Assembly (NCBI RefSeq): GCF_030272615.1
Contig: NC_081406.1
Location: 461,928,072-461,992,071, forward strand
Source of the DNA: Cryptomeria japonica
Lineage: Eukaryota > Streptophyta > Pinopsida > Cupressales > Cupressaceae
Length of the DNA: 64,000 bases
Direction of reading: 5' to 3'
Shown here: in pieces, positions 1 through 12,836 of the stretch
Layout of the letters: every line of letters starts with the position of its first letter
Position numbering within the stretch: the first letter of the stretch is position 1
The notes under the pieces: generated by a model
Told to the model about the DNA's origin: nothing
What the model saw: only the letters and a program-made list of their open reading frames with translations
The model's database searches: none
Program-made: the position numbers and the translations under genes

Positions 1-253
1 GAACTGGTGCCTAAACCCAAACTGGTAACTTAGATTATATCCCACAATTATAATTCTAATAGCCTATAATATACCAAATTTGATATCATTTAATATAGTT
101 CATTTTCCAATTTAAGTATTATTTCATATATGTTCTCTAATTTTGTTGTAGGAAAATAGTATACAAAGGTACACCTATAAAACCCAATTACCTAATTATA
201 GATTTTGCCAAATTTAGGTTAAATTAAAGTGGAACTAATTAGGGGACATTACA
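1..253 (+). repeat. Family A LTR, 3' end only (window starts inside it)
   Basis: This matches the last 253 bp of the full LTRs ending at 4808, 9425 and 30232. It ends in GGGGACATTACA, one base before a primer-binding site. Bases 1-32 are the right terminus of the TIR element nested in this LTR, and 33-42 are its right-hand GATTATATCC repeat. Confidence 0.85.
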
Positions 254-254
254 G

Positions 255-267
255 TGGTATCAGAGCA
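255..267 (+). other. Primer-binding site, tRNA-iMet type (copy 1)
   Basis: TGGTATCAGAGCA is complementary to the 3' end of plant initiator methionine tRNA, the common primer of plant LTR retrotransposons. The site recurs at 4810 (changed to TGGTATTACAGCA), 9427, 25694, 30234 (TGGTATAAGAGCA) and 49415, always next to an LTR end. Confidence 0.9.
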
Positions 268-359
268 TGATTCTGCCAGCCTATTGGACAAAACAACTAC
301 TCAGTTAGGACTAATTATTCCAGTCTCTTATCAAATAAATAGAAAATTGAATTGGTTAG

Positions 360-1215
360 GCCAACATTGCATTCTTATGAGTGTGCCTTTAACTGCTTCA
401 TGTCTTACGTGTTTCTTATGTGTTTTGAGCATGCCTACTTCATGGGTGTTTTATATGTACACTTTCCTCATGTATAACTTGTGCTTGCACCATGTCTATC
501 ATGTGTCTATCATATGTGTTTTATATCTTATGTGTATTTGTGTTACTTCATGAATGAGATGTTTTCAGATGTCTATTCCATGAATACCTCTCTCTTGTAT
601 GCTTCATGATCGATGTGTCTTCAGCATGTCCTCTCCACGAGTACCTTGCTCATATATGCTAGTACCTTTTGTGTATTTATGTATTACTTCATGGTTTACA
701 TATATTATTCATGTCTTCCATGTATTCATATGTATGGATCATGCTTTACATAACTCCTTCATGCCTTGTATGCATTACTTCATGCCTTGCATATAGTCAT
801 GTATGTTACTTCTTGGCTTACATGTATCCATTATTTCATGCCTGTGTGCACTTCATGTCTTATGGTACTTATGTATACTTGCTTGATGACTTAAGTGAAT
901 TCATGTGTATACTTCATGCGTACACTTCATGCTTTACATGTATTCGTGCCTTATGTGTATATTCTATGTTTTGCATAGATGGTTCTTGCCTTATGTAATT
1001 CATTTGTATACCTTGTACTTTACACCTTACCTGTATTCATGTGTATGACTGATGCCTTATGTATTCCTCTGTATGCTTCATACTTGATGTATTGGATTCA
1101 TTCATACGTGATGTATTGGATTCATTCATAAAGTGTTTCTGTATACCGTTCTCATGTATGCTTCCACCTCTATGTGTATTGCCTCCCATGTGTTCATCCA
1201 TGGATGTGCTTTGTA
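360..1215 (+). repeat. Degenerate short-motif repeat tract inside family A internal region
   Basis: About 850 bp is built from imperfect reiterations of motifs such as TTCATGCCTTATGTGTAT and TTCATGTGTATG. The spacing is irregular, so this is a decayed minisatellite and not a clean array. Equivalent tracts lie near 4915-5770, 9535-10205, 25800-26510 and 49515-50345. They generate the Cys/Met/Tyr-rich spurious frames seen here on both strands. Confidence 0.65.
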
Positions 1216-3569
1216 TCTTATGCAATTGTTTCATTTAATTTCAGCTTGAATTCTTTTTGGTTTGAATGAATGCCCCTTATCTTCCATGTTTCAACGTGAT
1301 TGAATATGCTTAATTATTCCATGAGTATGCTTTACGAGTACTTATAAATGGGGTGATTATTTTAAATCACCTGGGCCCTTCTTTTTGCAAACATGGGTTT
1401 CATACTCCTAATAACATGGGAAGGACAACATAGGGATTACTGAAACATGACGATACTATGAAAATCTATAGGATGGAAGAATTTGTAAGAGTAATATAGG
1501 AAGGAAGAATGTGTAAGAGTACAATTGCTCGAACCATGAGGTGATAATATAAGAACTTGATGATTATATAGATTTTTCCCATAAGTCGTCTTAAGAGGAG
1601 AGAGGAAACATGTTGAGAATGTAGTCAGACAAAGACAATATTAGCCATGGTCAATTTATTCATGATATATTTAATACCAATCTACCACCTAAGTTTACCA
1701 ATACGTCAATATCCAATCATAACAATCTATATGGTTACAGACTGTACAACATGAAGGAGTGATACCAGACTTAATTAATTGAGATCTTATTCATTACCCA
1801 CCTCTATTTGGTAACTATGATGTCAGTGACATTCACGATGCCCACTAAAATTTTTCATTGACTAAACAATTTCCAATATTAATACATACTCTTTATGGAT
1901 ATTAAGATTAAGCCAAGTTATTATTATTAACTTTTCATGTTGTCATCTAGATCAAACATCTTGCACATTCTCTAATTAATACAACCTCTACATTCTGGGA
2001 AATTTATCCCTCTAATTGGGGATTCAGACATATTCATCCAACAAATTTTAAATCAATAAGTTTAGACATATCTCATATATGTATTCCTCTCATGAACAGT
2101 ATGTAATGATAGAGTAAAATCATCATTTGTGGTTTCCTTAGAATAACTCCTGCAATTAGAAGTGATACTCAAAAACAGTATTTATCATTTCACAAACTCC
2201 TTATCACAAAATGTTATGTTGAAAATTTGTACCAAGCATGACTAAAAATAATCATCTTCCACGATATCAACCCCCTTTACAAATGTTATAGCATTTTATC
2301 ATTTCTCAAGCAATGGTGTTAGGCTACAACTACCATACAAAACAACAATATTTAGTGAACAAATTTCTAAGGGCCCCATTCTATAAGGCATTGGGAGCAT
2401 GATAATCTCACAATTAAGGTCATTTTTCAAATCATCATATTGCCAACCTAACTAGTTTTTGCAAACACAATTGGATGGCCTTGATCCTTTCCTCTAGAAG
2501 AGAGCGGGCTTGTCTTAAGCTAAATCATGCCAATTTCCCACTATTGGTTATAACTCAGACTCAAATTAAAGGTAAAAGCATATATGCCTTAATTCAAACC
2601 TACAACATGTAGCAATATCAGAGTAGAGTGATCTTGAGCACTACCATTGTGATCACCCTAATTTGAAATTGCTTGAGGACAAGCAATCTGGGGAAGGAAA
2701 GACTATCATGTCCCCACATTTATAGTAGAAATAATTACTATAGTTTTTGCCATATAAAATTATATGTTAAAAACATATCAAAATTATATTATATCACATT
2801 AACATTAAAATAATATTATATATTATCAATTTACATTTTATATTGAACGATGTTATTATATTAATAATAAATAATATTATATTATCAATTTAAATTTTTT
2901 ATTGAATTTTATTATATTAACAATACACATTATATTATAATGGTGGTTTGTATTAAAACTTATATTATTTCTGTTAACCAATTAATCCCTATATTTACCA
3001 AGGCCCGAAATGTACAAAAACTGCCAGCAAGGATAATAAAAGAGAAATGTACAGAAACTGCCAACAAGGATAATAAAAGAGAAGAGGGCCTATAATGGAA
3101 TATAATAGCTGATATTATATATATAAAATTTTATATGGTCTTAATTTAATTAATGGAATTAATATGATATAAATTTCAAAAGCAAATAATGTATAATTAT
3201 TAAAATAGCATTAAAATGATTATACATGAGAACACTATTAGACATAAGACACACACATATATAACTGTTAATGAATTCAGAGGGAACAAGGCAATCAAAT
3301 TCAATTTGTATAAGTTGCTATAATATTGTACCATGCTAATAACATAAAATATAACAATAACAATTAATGAAAAATTCTGATTTAAAGTAATACTAACAGA
3401 AATAACTGTTAACAATCTAATATAAGACACTCAGGCAATATAATATGATGAAGTATAATAACTATGTCAAGTAGAAATTGATTATCATAATTAGTTCAAT
3501 TGAATGACAAATATGATTTCATTGGAATATCACAAAAGGCTCATTGTAAATGAGGGACTATCTTAAGAA

Positions 3570-3760
3570 TGCCTCTCCATAGTGGATGCCTAACACCTGC
3601 CACATGGAGCCAAGAGGGGTGAAGCATCTGCTCTTGGGCTTAAGAGAGAAGGTGGTTGTGATGAGGGGGAATAGTGATAGAACACCTCGCTAGGTACGCC
3701 ACTCCATGATGGATGCCTAACACCTGCCATATGGAGCCAAGGGGGATATGGTATTCTGCC
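3570..3760 (+). repeat. 129-bp-offset direct duplication inside the family A LTR
   Basis: The block CTCCATAGTGGATGCCTAAC...ATGGAGCCAAG at about 3574 recurs as CTCCATGATGGATGCCTAAC...ATGGAGCCAAG at about 3703. The same pair is present in the other LTR copies (for example near 8195/8320, 28998/29126 and 48216/48343), so it predates their amplification. Confidence 0.7.
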
Positions 3761-3898
3761 CTTGGGCCTAGGAGGGATGGTTTCTAGGACACCCTATCCA
3801 ACTAATGGACTAAAGGAATTGATTAGTAACTGACTTACAACCTAACTTTATATAATAATCTGATCTCATTTAGGAAATATAATAATATGATTATATCC

Positions 3899-4587
3899 AG
3901 AGTTATCGGGTTCAGCCCCCTAGACCATTGGTACGAGTTCGGTACGGTCAGGGTTTGGGGTTCGGGTCCGGTTTTCCTGTGGTTCGAAAAGGGTTTGTTT
4001 TTCACAGGCTTGGTTCAAGCCAAGGTGAACCCAAGATGACGTAGGGTCAAACACAAGAGGACCCAAGACGAACCCAGGGGTCCGACAGTCCAAAAATGGA
4101 ATTTTTTTTTGCAAATATTTTTTTTTTGAATTATAGCACATAAAAAATTCAAATGACCCTATGTCTCAAGCCACACACCTATGCATCTTAGAACCAAGAG
4201 AGAAGCACAAGTCTTTATGAAAGAACAAGTCAGCAATCACAATTCCCGTATGGGAGAATGCACCTTGATCAGAATTTTGACTTCTTTGGCCTGGTTCCTG
4301 ACATCTTAAAAAGGAAAAAAATTGATGCATGCCATGGAGTTCCATGTGGGTTTGAAGGTTGTAATTTGGTGTTGGCAACAGGGGCATAGCCCCTCGACCC
4401 TGCCCTCTATAGCTATAGGGAGCATGTCCAGGGCATTGCCCTAGTTCCCTACAAAGGGGCACTGCATATATATATAATTTACATGTTTTTGTACTAACGA
4501 ACCCAAACCCCTTTTCAAAATTTTTCCGTATCGGCGTACCAGGTTCTTCAAACCCGAACCGGTGCCTCAACCCGAACTGGTAACTTA
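3899..4587. mobile_element. Nested TIR DNA element in family A LTR (first complete copy)
   Basis: About 689 bp lies between two copies of GATTATATCC (3889-3898 and 4588-4597). The ends are inverted: the left end in the cleanest copy reads TGAGTTACCGGGTTCGG and the right end reads ...CCGGTAACTTA. Both subterminal regions are rich in GGTTCG motifs. There is no transposase, so this is MITE-like. The 10-bp direct repeat suggests a Mutator-type insertion, which is inference from repeat length only. It carries a short TATATATATA tract that varies between copies. Confidence 0.65.
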
Positions 4588-4808
4588 GATTATATCCCAC
4601 AATTATAATTCTAATAGCCTAAAATATACCAAATTTGATATCATTTAATATAGTTCATTTTCCAATTTAAGTATTATTTCATATATGTTCTCTAATTTTG
4701 TTGTAGGAAAATAGTATACAAAGGTACACCTATAAAACCCAATTACCTAATTATAGATTTTGCCAAATTTAGGTTAAATTAAAGTGTAACTAATTAGGGG
4801 ACATTACA

Positions 4809-7260
4809 GTGGTATTACAGCATGATTCTGCCAGCCTATTGGACAAAACAACTACTCAGTTAGGACTAATTATTCCAGTCTCTTGTCAAATAAATAGAAA
4901 ATTGAATTGGTTAGGCCAACATTGCATTCTTATGAGTGTGCCTTTAACTGCTTCATGTCTTACATGTTTCTTATGTGTTTTGAGCATGCCTACTTCATGG
5001 GTGTTTTATATGTACACTTTCCTCATGTATAACTTGTGCTTGCACCATGTCTATCATGTGTCTATCATATGTGTTTTATATCTTATGTGTATTTGTGTTA
5101 CTTCATGAATGAGATGTTTTCAGATGTCTATTCCATGAATACCTCTCTCTTGTATGCTTCATGATCGATGTGTCTTCAGCATGTCCACTCCATGAGTACC
5201 TTTCTCATATATGCTAGTACCTTTTGTGTATTTATGTATTACTTCATGGTTTACATATATTATTCATGTCTTGCATGTATTCATATGTATGGATCATGCT
5301 TTACATAACTCCTTCATGCCTTGTATGCATTACTTCATGCCTTGCATATAGTCATGTATGTTACTTCTTGGCTTACATGTATCCATTATTTCATGCCTGT
5401 GTGCACTTCATGTCTTATGGTACTTATGTATACTTGCTTGATGACTTAAGTGAATTCATGTGTATACTTCATGCGTACACTTCATGCTTTACATGTATTC
5501 GTGCCTTATGTGTATATTCTATGTTTTGCATAGATAGTTCTCGCCTTATGTAATTCATTTGTATACCTTGTACTTTACACCTTACGTGTATTCATGTGTA
5601 TGACTGATGCCTTATGTATTCCTCTGTATGCTTCATACTTGATGTATTGGATTCATTCATACGTGATGTATTGGATTCATTCATAAAGTGTTTCTGTATA
5701 CCATTCTCATGTATGCTTCCACCTCTATGTGTATTGCCTCCCATGTGTTCATCCATGGATGTGCTTTGTATCTTATGCAATTGTTTCATTTAATTTCAGA
5801 TTGAATTCTTTTTGGTTTGAATGAATGCCCCTTATCTTACATGTTTCAACGTGATTGAATATGCTTAATTATTCCATGAGTATGCTTTATGAGTACTTAT
5901 AAATGGGGTGATTATTTTAAATCACCTGGGCCCTTCTTTTTTCAAACATGGGTTTCATACTCCTAATAACATGGGAAGGACAACATAGGGATTACTGAAA
6001 CATGACGATACTATGAAAATCTATAGGATGGAAGAATGTGTAAGAGTAATATAGGAAGGAAGAATGTGTAAGAGTACAATTGCTCGAACCATGAGGTGAT
6101 AATATAAGAACTTGATGAGTATATAGATTTTTCCCATAAGTCGTCTTAAGAGGAGAAAGGAAACATGTTGAGAATGTACTCAGACAAAGACAATATTAGC
6201 CATGGTCAATTTATTCATGATATATTTAATACCAATCTACCACCTAAGTTTACAAATACGTCAATATCCAATCATAACAATCTATATGGTTACATACTGT
6301 ACGACACGAAGGAGTGATACTAGACCTAATTAACTCAGATCTTATTCATTACCCACCTCTATTTGGTAACTATGATGTCGGTGACATTCACGCTGCCCAC
6401 TAAAATTTTTCATTGAATAAACATTTTCCAATATTAATACATACTCATTATGGATGTTAAGATTAAGCCATGTTATTATTATTAAATTTTCATGTTGTCA
6501 TCTAGGTCGAACATCTTGCACATTCTCTAATTAATACAACCTCTACATTTTGGGAAATTTATCCCTCTAATTGGGGATTCAGACATATTCATCCAACAAA
6601 TTATAAATCAATAAACTTAGATATATCTCATATATGTATTCCTCTCACAAATAGTATCTAATGATAGAGTAAAATCATCATTTGTGGTTTCCTTACAATA
6701 ACTCCTGCAATCAGAAGTGATACTCAAAAATAGTATTTATCATTTCACAAACTGCTTATCACAAATTGTTATGTTCAACATTTGTACCAAGCGTGACTGA
6801 ACATAATCATCTTGTATGATATCAAACCCCTTCAGAAATGTTATAGCATTTTATCATCTCTCGAGCAATGGTGTTAGGCTACAACTAGCATACAAAACAA
6901 CAATATTCAGTGAACAAATTTCTAAGGGCCCCATTCTATAAGGCATAGGCAGCATGATAATCTCACAATTAAGGTCATTTTTCAAATCATCATATTGCCA
7001 ACCTAACCAGTTTTTGCAAACACAATTGGATGGCCTTGATCCTTTCCTCTAGAAGAGAGCGGGCTTGTCTTAAGTTAAATCATGCCAATTTCCCAATATT
7101 GGTTATAACTCAAACTCAAATTAAAGGTAAAAGTATATATGCCTTAATTCAAACCTACAACATGTAGTAATATCAGAGTAGAGTCATCTTGAGCACTACC
7201 ATTGTGATCACCCTAATTTGAAATTGCTTGAGGACAAGCAATCTCAGGAATGGAAGATGT
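4809..7260 (+). mobile_element. Family A internal region, copy 2
   Basis: This is nearly identical to copy 1 over its whole length. It shares copy-specific features such as the doubled GATGTATTGGATTCATTCAT segment (about 1086 and 5641), so copies 1 and 2 are closer to each other than to the rest. The primer-binding site at 4810 is mutated. The polypurine end is degraded (CTCAGGAATGGAAG near 7243). No coding capacity is seen. Confidence 0.8.
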
Positions 7261-9425
7261 TATTATCATGAAAATAATATTATATATTATCAATTTACCT
7301 TTTATATTGAATGATGTTATTATATTAAAAATACACATTATATTGTAATGGTGCTTTGTATTAAAACTTATATTATTTCTGTTAACCAATTAACCCCTAC
7401 ATTTACCAAGGCCCGATAACCATTCTTTAAAGGGTGGTTTGAATGGTTCGAAATCGGGTTTTATATAAAGCGATGCTCTTCTTGAAAAGAGCCTTCAGAA
7501 ATAGAGGGACATCAAGTCTTCAAAAAGGGTGGTGCTGCCTATTAGGAGACCATCGTGGCTCTTCACCACATCGGGAGGTAGGATAAATACCCCCCTATGC
7601 AAAATGGAATAGGGAGAATACAGGAGGGGAACAAGAAAGTCAGATCTGCCAGCAAGGATAGAGAAATGTACAGAAACTGCCAGGAAGGATAATAAAAGAG
7701 AAGAGGGCCAGTAATGGAATATAATAGCTGATATTATATATATAAAATTTTATATAGTCTTAATTAAATTAATGGAATTAATATGATATAAAGATCAGAA
7801 GCAAATAATGTATAATTATTAAAATAGCATTAAAATGATTATACATGAGAACACTATTAGACATAGGACACACACATATATATTTGTTAATGAATTCAAA
7901 ATGAATAAGGCAATCAAATTCAGTTTGTATAAGTTGCTATAATACTGTACCATGCTAATAACATAAAATACAACAATAACAATTAATGAATAATTCTTAT
8001 TTAAAGAAATACTAACACAAATAACTATTAACAATCTGATATAAGACACAAAGGCAATATAATATGATGAAGTATAATAACTATGTCAAGTACAAACTGA
8101 TTATCATAATTAGTTCAACTAAATGACAAATATGACTTCATTGGAATATCACAAAAGGTTCATTGTAAATGAGGGACTCTCTTAAGTATGCCACTCCATA
8201 GTGGATGCCTAACACCTGCCACATGGAGCCAAGAGGGGTGAACCATCTACTCTTCGGCTTAAGAGAGAAGGCAATTGTGATGAGGGGGAACGATGATAGA
8301 ACACCTCGCTGGGTACGCCACTCCATGATGGATGCCTAACACCTGCCATATGGAGCAAAGGGGGATATGGTATTTTGCCCTTGGGCGTAGGAGGGATGGT
8401 TTCTAGGACACCCTATCCAACTAATGGACTAAAGGAATTGATTAGTAGCTGACTTACCAAATAACTTTATATAATATTCTTATCTCATTTATAAAATATA
8501 ATAATATGATTATATCCTGAGTTACCGGGTTCGGCCCCCTAGACCCTTGGTACTGGTTCGGTACGGTCCTGGTTCGGGGTTCGGGTCTAGTTCGCCTATG
8601 GTTCAGATAGGGTTTGTGGTTCACAGGCCTGGTTCAAACTAGTGCAAACACAAGACAACCCAAGGTCAAACCCAAGAGGACCCAAGACGAACCCAGGGGT
8701 CTGATAGCCCAAAAATGGATTTTTTTTTTTGCAAATTTTTTTTTTTAACTCCACCACATAAAAAGTTAAAATGACCCTATGTCTCAAGCCACACACCTAT
8801 GTATCTACCAACCAAGAGAGAAGCACAAGTGTTTACGAAAGAACAAGCTAGAAATCACAATTCCCATATGGGAGAATGCACCTTGATCAAAATTTTGACT
8901 TCTTTGGCCTTGTTCTTGACATCTTACAAAATAAAAAAATTGATGCATGCCATGGAGTTCCCTGTGGGTTTGAAGGTTGTAATTTGTTGTTGGCAGTGGA
9001 GGCACAGCCCCTTGACCCCATCCTCTACAGCGGCAGGGACCGCACCCTAGGCACTGCCCTTGGACCCTGCGAGGGGCACTGCATATATATATAATTTACA
9101 TGTTTTTGTACTGACGAACCCAAACCCCTTTTCAAAATTTTGTCATACCGGCATACCAGGTTCTTCAAACCCGAACCAGTGCCTGAACCCAAACCGGTAA
9201 CAAAGATTATATCCCACAATTATAATTCTAATAGCCATTAATATAGCAAATTTGATATCATTTAATATAGTTCATTTTTCAGTTTAAGTATTATTTCATA
9301 TATGTTCTCTCCTTTTGTTGTAGGAAAATAGTATACATAGGTACACCTATAAAACCCAATTACCTATTTATAGATTTGGCCAAATTTAGGTTAAATTAAA
9401 GTGTAACCAATTACGGGACATTACA
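7261..9425 (+). repeat. Family A LTR between copies 2 and 3 (5' end deleted)
   Basis: About 110 bp of the LTR start is missing compared with 2704 and 27991: the sequence passes from the degraded polypurine tract straight into ATTATCATGAAAATAATATT. The 3' end is normal and is followed by the intact primer-binding site at 9427. It retains a segment (about 7415-7650) that the LTR at 2704 has lost. The TIR element lies at 8518-9204. Confidence 0.8.
8518..9204. mobile_element. Nested TIR DNA element, copy in third LTR
   Basis: This is 687 bp between GATTATATCC repeats at 8508-8517 and 9205-9214. The left end is TGAGTTACCGGGTTCGG and the right end is CCGGTAACAAA. It is the clearest copy of the inverted ends. 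No transposase gene is present. Confidence 0.65.
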
Positions 9426-11695
9426 GTGGTATCAGAGCATGATTCTGCTAGCCTGTTGGACAAAACAACTACTCTATTAGGACTAATTATTCCAGTCTCT
9501 TCTCAAATAAATAAAAAATTAAATTGGTTAGGCCAACATTGCATTCTTATGAGTGTGCCTTTAACTGCTTTGTGTCTTACATTTTTCTTATGTGTTTTGA
9601 GCATGCCTACCCGATGGGTGTTTTATATGTACACTTTCCTCATGTATACCTTGTGCTTGCATCATGTCTATCATGTGTCTAGCATATGTGTTTTATATGT
9701 TATGTGTATTTGTGTTAGTTCATGAATGAGATGTTTTCAGATGTCTATTCCATGAATACCTCTCTCTTGTATGCTTCATGATCAATGTGTCTTCAGCATG
9801 TCCACTCCAAAAGTACCTTTCTCATATATGCTTGTACCTTTTGTGTATTTATGTATTACTTCATGGTTTACATGTATGATTCATGTCTTGCATGTATTCA
9901 TATGTATGGTTCATGCTTTACATAGGTCCTTCATGCCTTGTGAGCATTACTTCATTCTATTTTTTGCATGGATGCTTCTTGCCTTATGTAATTCATTTGT
10001 ATACTTTGTACTTTACACCTTATGTGTATTCATGTGTATGAATCATGCCTTATGTATTCATCTGTATGCTTCATACTTGATGTATTGGATTCATTCATAC
10101 TTGATGTATTTAATTAATTTATAAAGTGTTTCTGTATACCGTTCTCATGTATGCTTCTGCCTCTATGTGTATTGCCTCCCATGTGTTCATCCATGGATGT
10201 GCTTTGTATCTTATGCAATTGTTTCATGTACTTTTAGCATGAATTCTTTTTCTTTTGAATGAATGCCCCTTATCTTACATTTTTCAACATGATTGAATAT
10301 GCTTAGTTATTCCATGAGTATGCTTTATGAGTACTTATAAATGGAGTGATTATTTTAAATCACCTGGGCCCTTCTTTTTGTAAACGTGGGTTTCATACTC
10401 CTAATAACATGGGAAGGACAACATAGGGATTACTAAAACATGACGATACTATGAAAATCTATAGGATGAAAGAATGTGTAAGTGTAATATATGAAGGAAG
10501 AATGTGTAAGAGTACAATTTCATAAACCATGACATGATAATATAAGAACTTGATGATTATAGAGATTTTGCCCATAAATCGTCATAAGAGGAGAAAGGAA
10601 ACATGTTGAGAATGCAGTCAGACAAAGATTATATTAGCCATGTTCAATTTATTCGTGATATATTTAATACTAATCTACCACCTAAGTTTACCAATACGTC
10701 AATATCCAATCATAACAATCTATATGGTTACAGACTATACGACACGAAGGAGCGATACCGGACTTAATTAAATGAGATCTTATTCATTACCCACCTCTAT
10801 TTGGTAACTATGATGTCAGTGACATTCACACTGGCCACTGAAATTTTTGATTGATTAAACATTTTCCAATATTAATACATACTCTTTATGGATGTTAAGA
10901 TTAAGCCAAGTTATTATTATTATCTTTTCATGTGGTCATCTAGGTCAACCATCCTGAACATTCTCTAATTAATACAACCTCTACATTTTGTAAAATTTAT
11001 CCCTCTAATTGGGGTTTCAGACATATTCATCCAAGAAATTATAAATCAATAAATTTAGAGATATCTCATATATGTATTCCTCTCATGAATAGTATGTAAT
11101 GATAGAGTAAAATCATCATTTGTGGTTTCCTTACAATAACTCCTGCAATCAGAAGTGATACTCAAAAAAAGTATTTATCATTTCACAATTTGCTTATCAA
11201 AAATTGTTATGTTCAAAATTTTTACCGAGCGTGACTGAACATAATCATCTTCCATGATATCAGACCCCTTTACAAATGGTATAGCATTTTATCATCTCTC
11301 GAGTAATGGTGTTAGGCTACAACTAGCATACAAAACAACAATATTCAATGAACAAATTTCTAAGGGCCACATTCTATAGGCATAGATAGCATGATAATCT
11401 CACAATTAAGGCCATTTTTCAAATCATCATATTGCCAACCTAACCAGTTTTTGCAAACACAATTGGATGGCCTTGATCCTTTCCTCTAGAAGAGAGCGGG
11501 CTTGTCTTAAGTTAAATCATGCCAATTTCCCACTATTGGTTATAACACACACTCAAATTAAAGGTAAAAGCATATATGCCTTAATTCAAACCTACAACAT
11601 GTAGTAATATCAGAGTAGAGTCATTTTGAGCACTACCATTATGATCACACTAATTTGAAATTGCTTCAGGACAAACAATCTAGGGAAGGGAAGAC
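9426..11695 (+). mobile_element. Family A internal region, copy 3
   Basis: It has an intact primer-binding site at 9427 and a polypurine tract just before 11696 (AGGGAAGGGAAGAC). It is shorter than copies 1 and 2 because roughly 250 bp of the repeat tract is missing near 9955. No gag or pol similarity. Confidence 0.8.
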
Positions 11696-12836
11696 TATCA
11701 TGTCCCCACATTTATAGTAAAAATAATTAATAAAGTTTTTGCCATATAAAATTATATGTTAAAAACATATCAAAATTATATTATATCACATTAACATTAA
11801 AATAATATTATATATTATCAATTTACATTTTATATTGAATGATGTTATTATATTAACAATAAAAAATATTATATTATCACTTTACATTTTTTATTGAATG
11901 GTTTTATTATATTAACAATACACATTATATTATAATGGTGCTTTGTATTAAAACTTATATTATTTTTGTTAACCAATTAACCCCTATATTTACCAAGGCC
12001 AGATAACCATTCTTTAAAGGGTGGTTTCAATAGTTCCAAATCGGGTTTTATATGAAGCGATGCTCTTCTTGAAAAGAGCCGTCAGAAATAGAGCAACATC
12101 AACTCTTCAAAAAGGGGGGTGCTGCCTATTAGGAGACCACCGCAGCTCTTCACCACATGGGGAGGTAGGATAAATACCCCCCTGTGGAAATGGGAATAGG
12201 GAGAATACAGGAGGGGAACAAGAAAGTCAGATCTGCTAGCAAGGATAGAGAAATGTACAGAAACTGGCAGCAAGGATAATAAAAGAGAAGAGGGCCTGTA
12301 ATGGAATAAAATAGCTAATATTATATATATAAAATTTTATATGGTCTTAATTAAATTAATGGAATTAATATGATACAAAGTTCAGAAGCAAATAATGTAT
12401 AATTATTAACATAGCATTAAAATGATTATAGATGAGAACACTATTAGACATAAAACACACACATATATATCTGTTAATGACTTCAAAAGGAATAAGGCAA
12501 TCAAATTCAGTTTGTACAAGTTGCTATAATAATGTACCATGCTAATAACATAAAATACAACAATAAGAATTAATGAATAATTCTGATTTAAAGTAATATT
12601 AGCAGAAATAACTATTAACAATCTGAAATAAGACACTAAGGCAATATAATATGATGAAGTATAATAACTATATCAAGTACAAATTGATTATCATAATTAG
12701 TTCAACTGAATGACAAATATGACTTCATTGGAATATCACAAAAGGTTCATTGTAAATGAGGGACTCTCTTAAGTATGCCACTCCATAGTGGATGCCTAAC
12801 ACTTGCCACATGGAGCCAAGAGGAATGAAGCATTTG
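11696..12836 (+). repeat. Family A LTR, left part, split by the family B insertion
   Basis: It begins TATCATGTCCCC after the polypurine tract and runs to ATTTG at 12832-12836, where family B starts. The LTR resumes at 24352. Joining the two sides restores the order seen in the other LTR copies. Confidence 0.85.

Larger units (their letters stand above)
254..2703 (+). mobile_element. Family A internal region, copy 1 (non-autonomous LTR retrotransposon)
   Basis: The region opens with TGGTATCAGAGCA (255-267), the plant initiator-Met tRNA primer-binding site, one base after the LTR end. It closes with a purine-rich tract (GGGGAAGGAAAGA, 2690-2702) against the next LTR, so both retroviral-type priming sites are visible. 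No gag or pol similarity is seen in any frame. The longest frame from the start (99 codons at 254-553) reads into low-complexity TTCATG/TATGTGTA repeats and is probably not a gene. The length of about 2.45 kb without coding capacity marks a non-autonomous element that would need proteins from elsewhere. The autonomous partner is not identifiable here. Confidence 0.85.
2704..4808 (+). repeat. Family A LTR between copies 1 and 2
   Basis: The LTR starts TATCATGTCCCC (intact form TGTCATGTCCCC at 27991) and ends GGGGACATTACA, giving TG...CA ends with an inverted TGTCATGTCCCC/GGGGACATTACA-type terminus. It follows a polypurine tract and precedes a primer-binding site. Relative to other copies it lacks about 150 bp near 3009. 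It contains an internal duplication of the CTCCATNNTGGATGCCTAAC block (about 3570 and 3700, 129 bp apart) and the TIR element at 3899-4587. One LTR serves as both the 3' LTR of copy 1 and the 5' LTR of copy 2. Confidence 0.85.

Noticed and set aside
254-553. 99-codon plus-strand frame beginning at the primer-binding site, seen in several array copies
   Set aside because: It runs into the degenerate repeat tract, is disrupted in some copies, and matches no gag; I treat it as chance.
3200-3430. Minus-strand frame of 76 codons repeated in several family A LTRs (also 7819-8049 and 12406-12636)
   Set aside because: Its conservation is explained by LTR identity; it is on the antisense strand, hydrophobic from AT-rich composition, and broken in other copies.
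4466-4476. TATATATATA in family A LTR as its TATA box
   Set aside because: It lies inside the nested TIR element and varies from a remnant to about 190 bp between copies, so it is unlikely to be the original LTR promoter.
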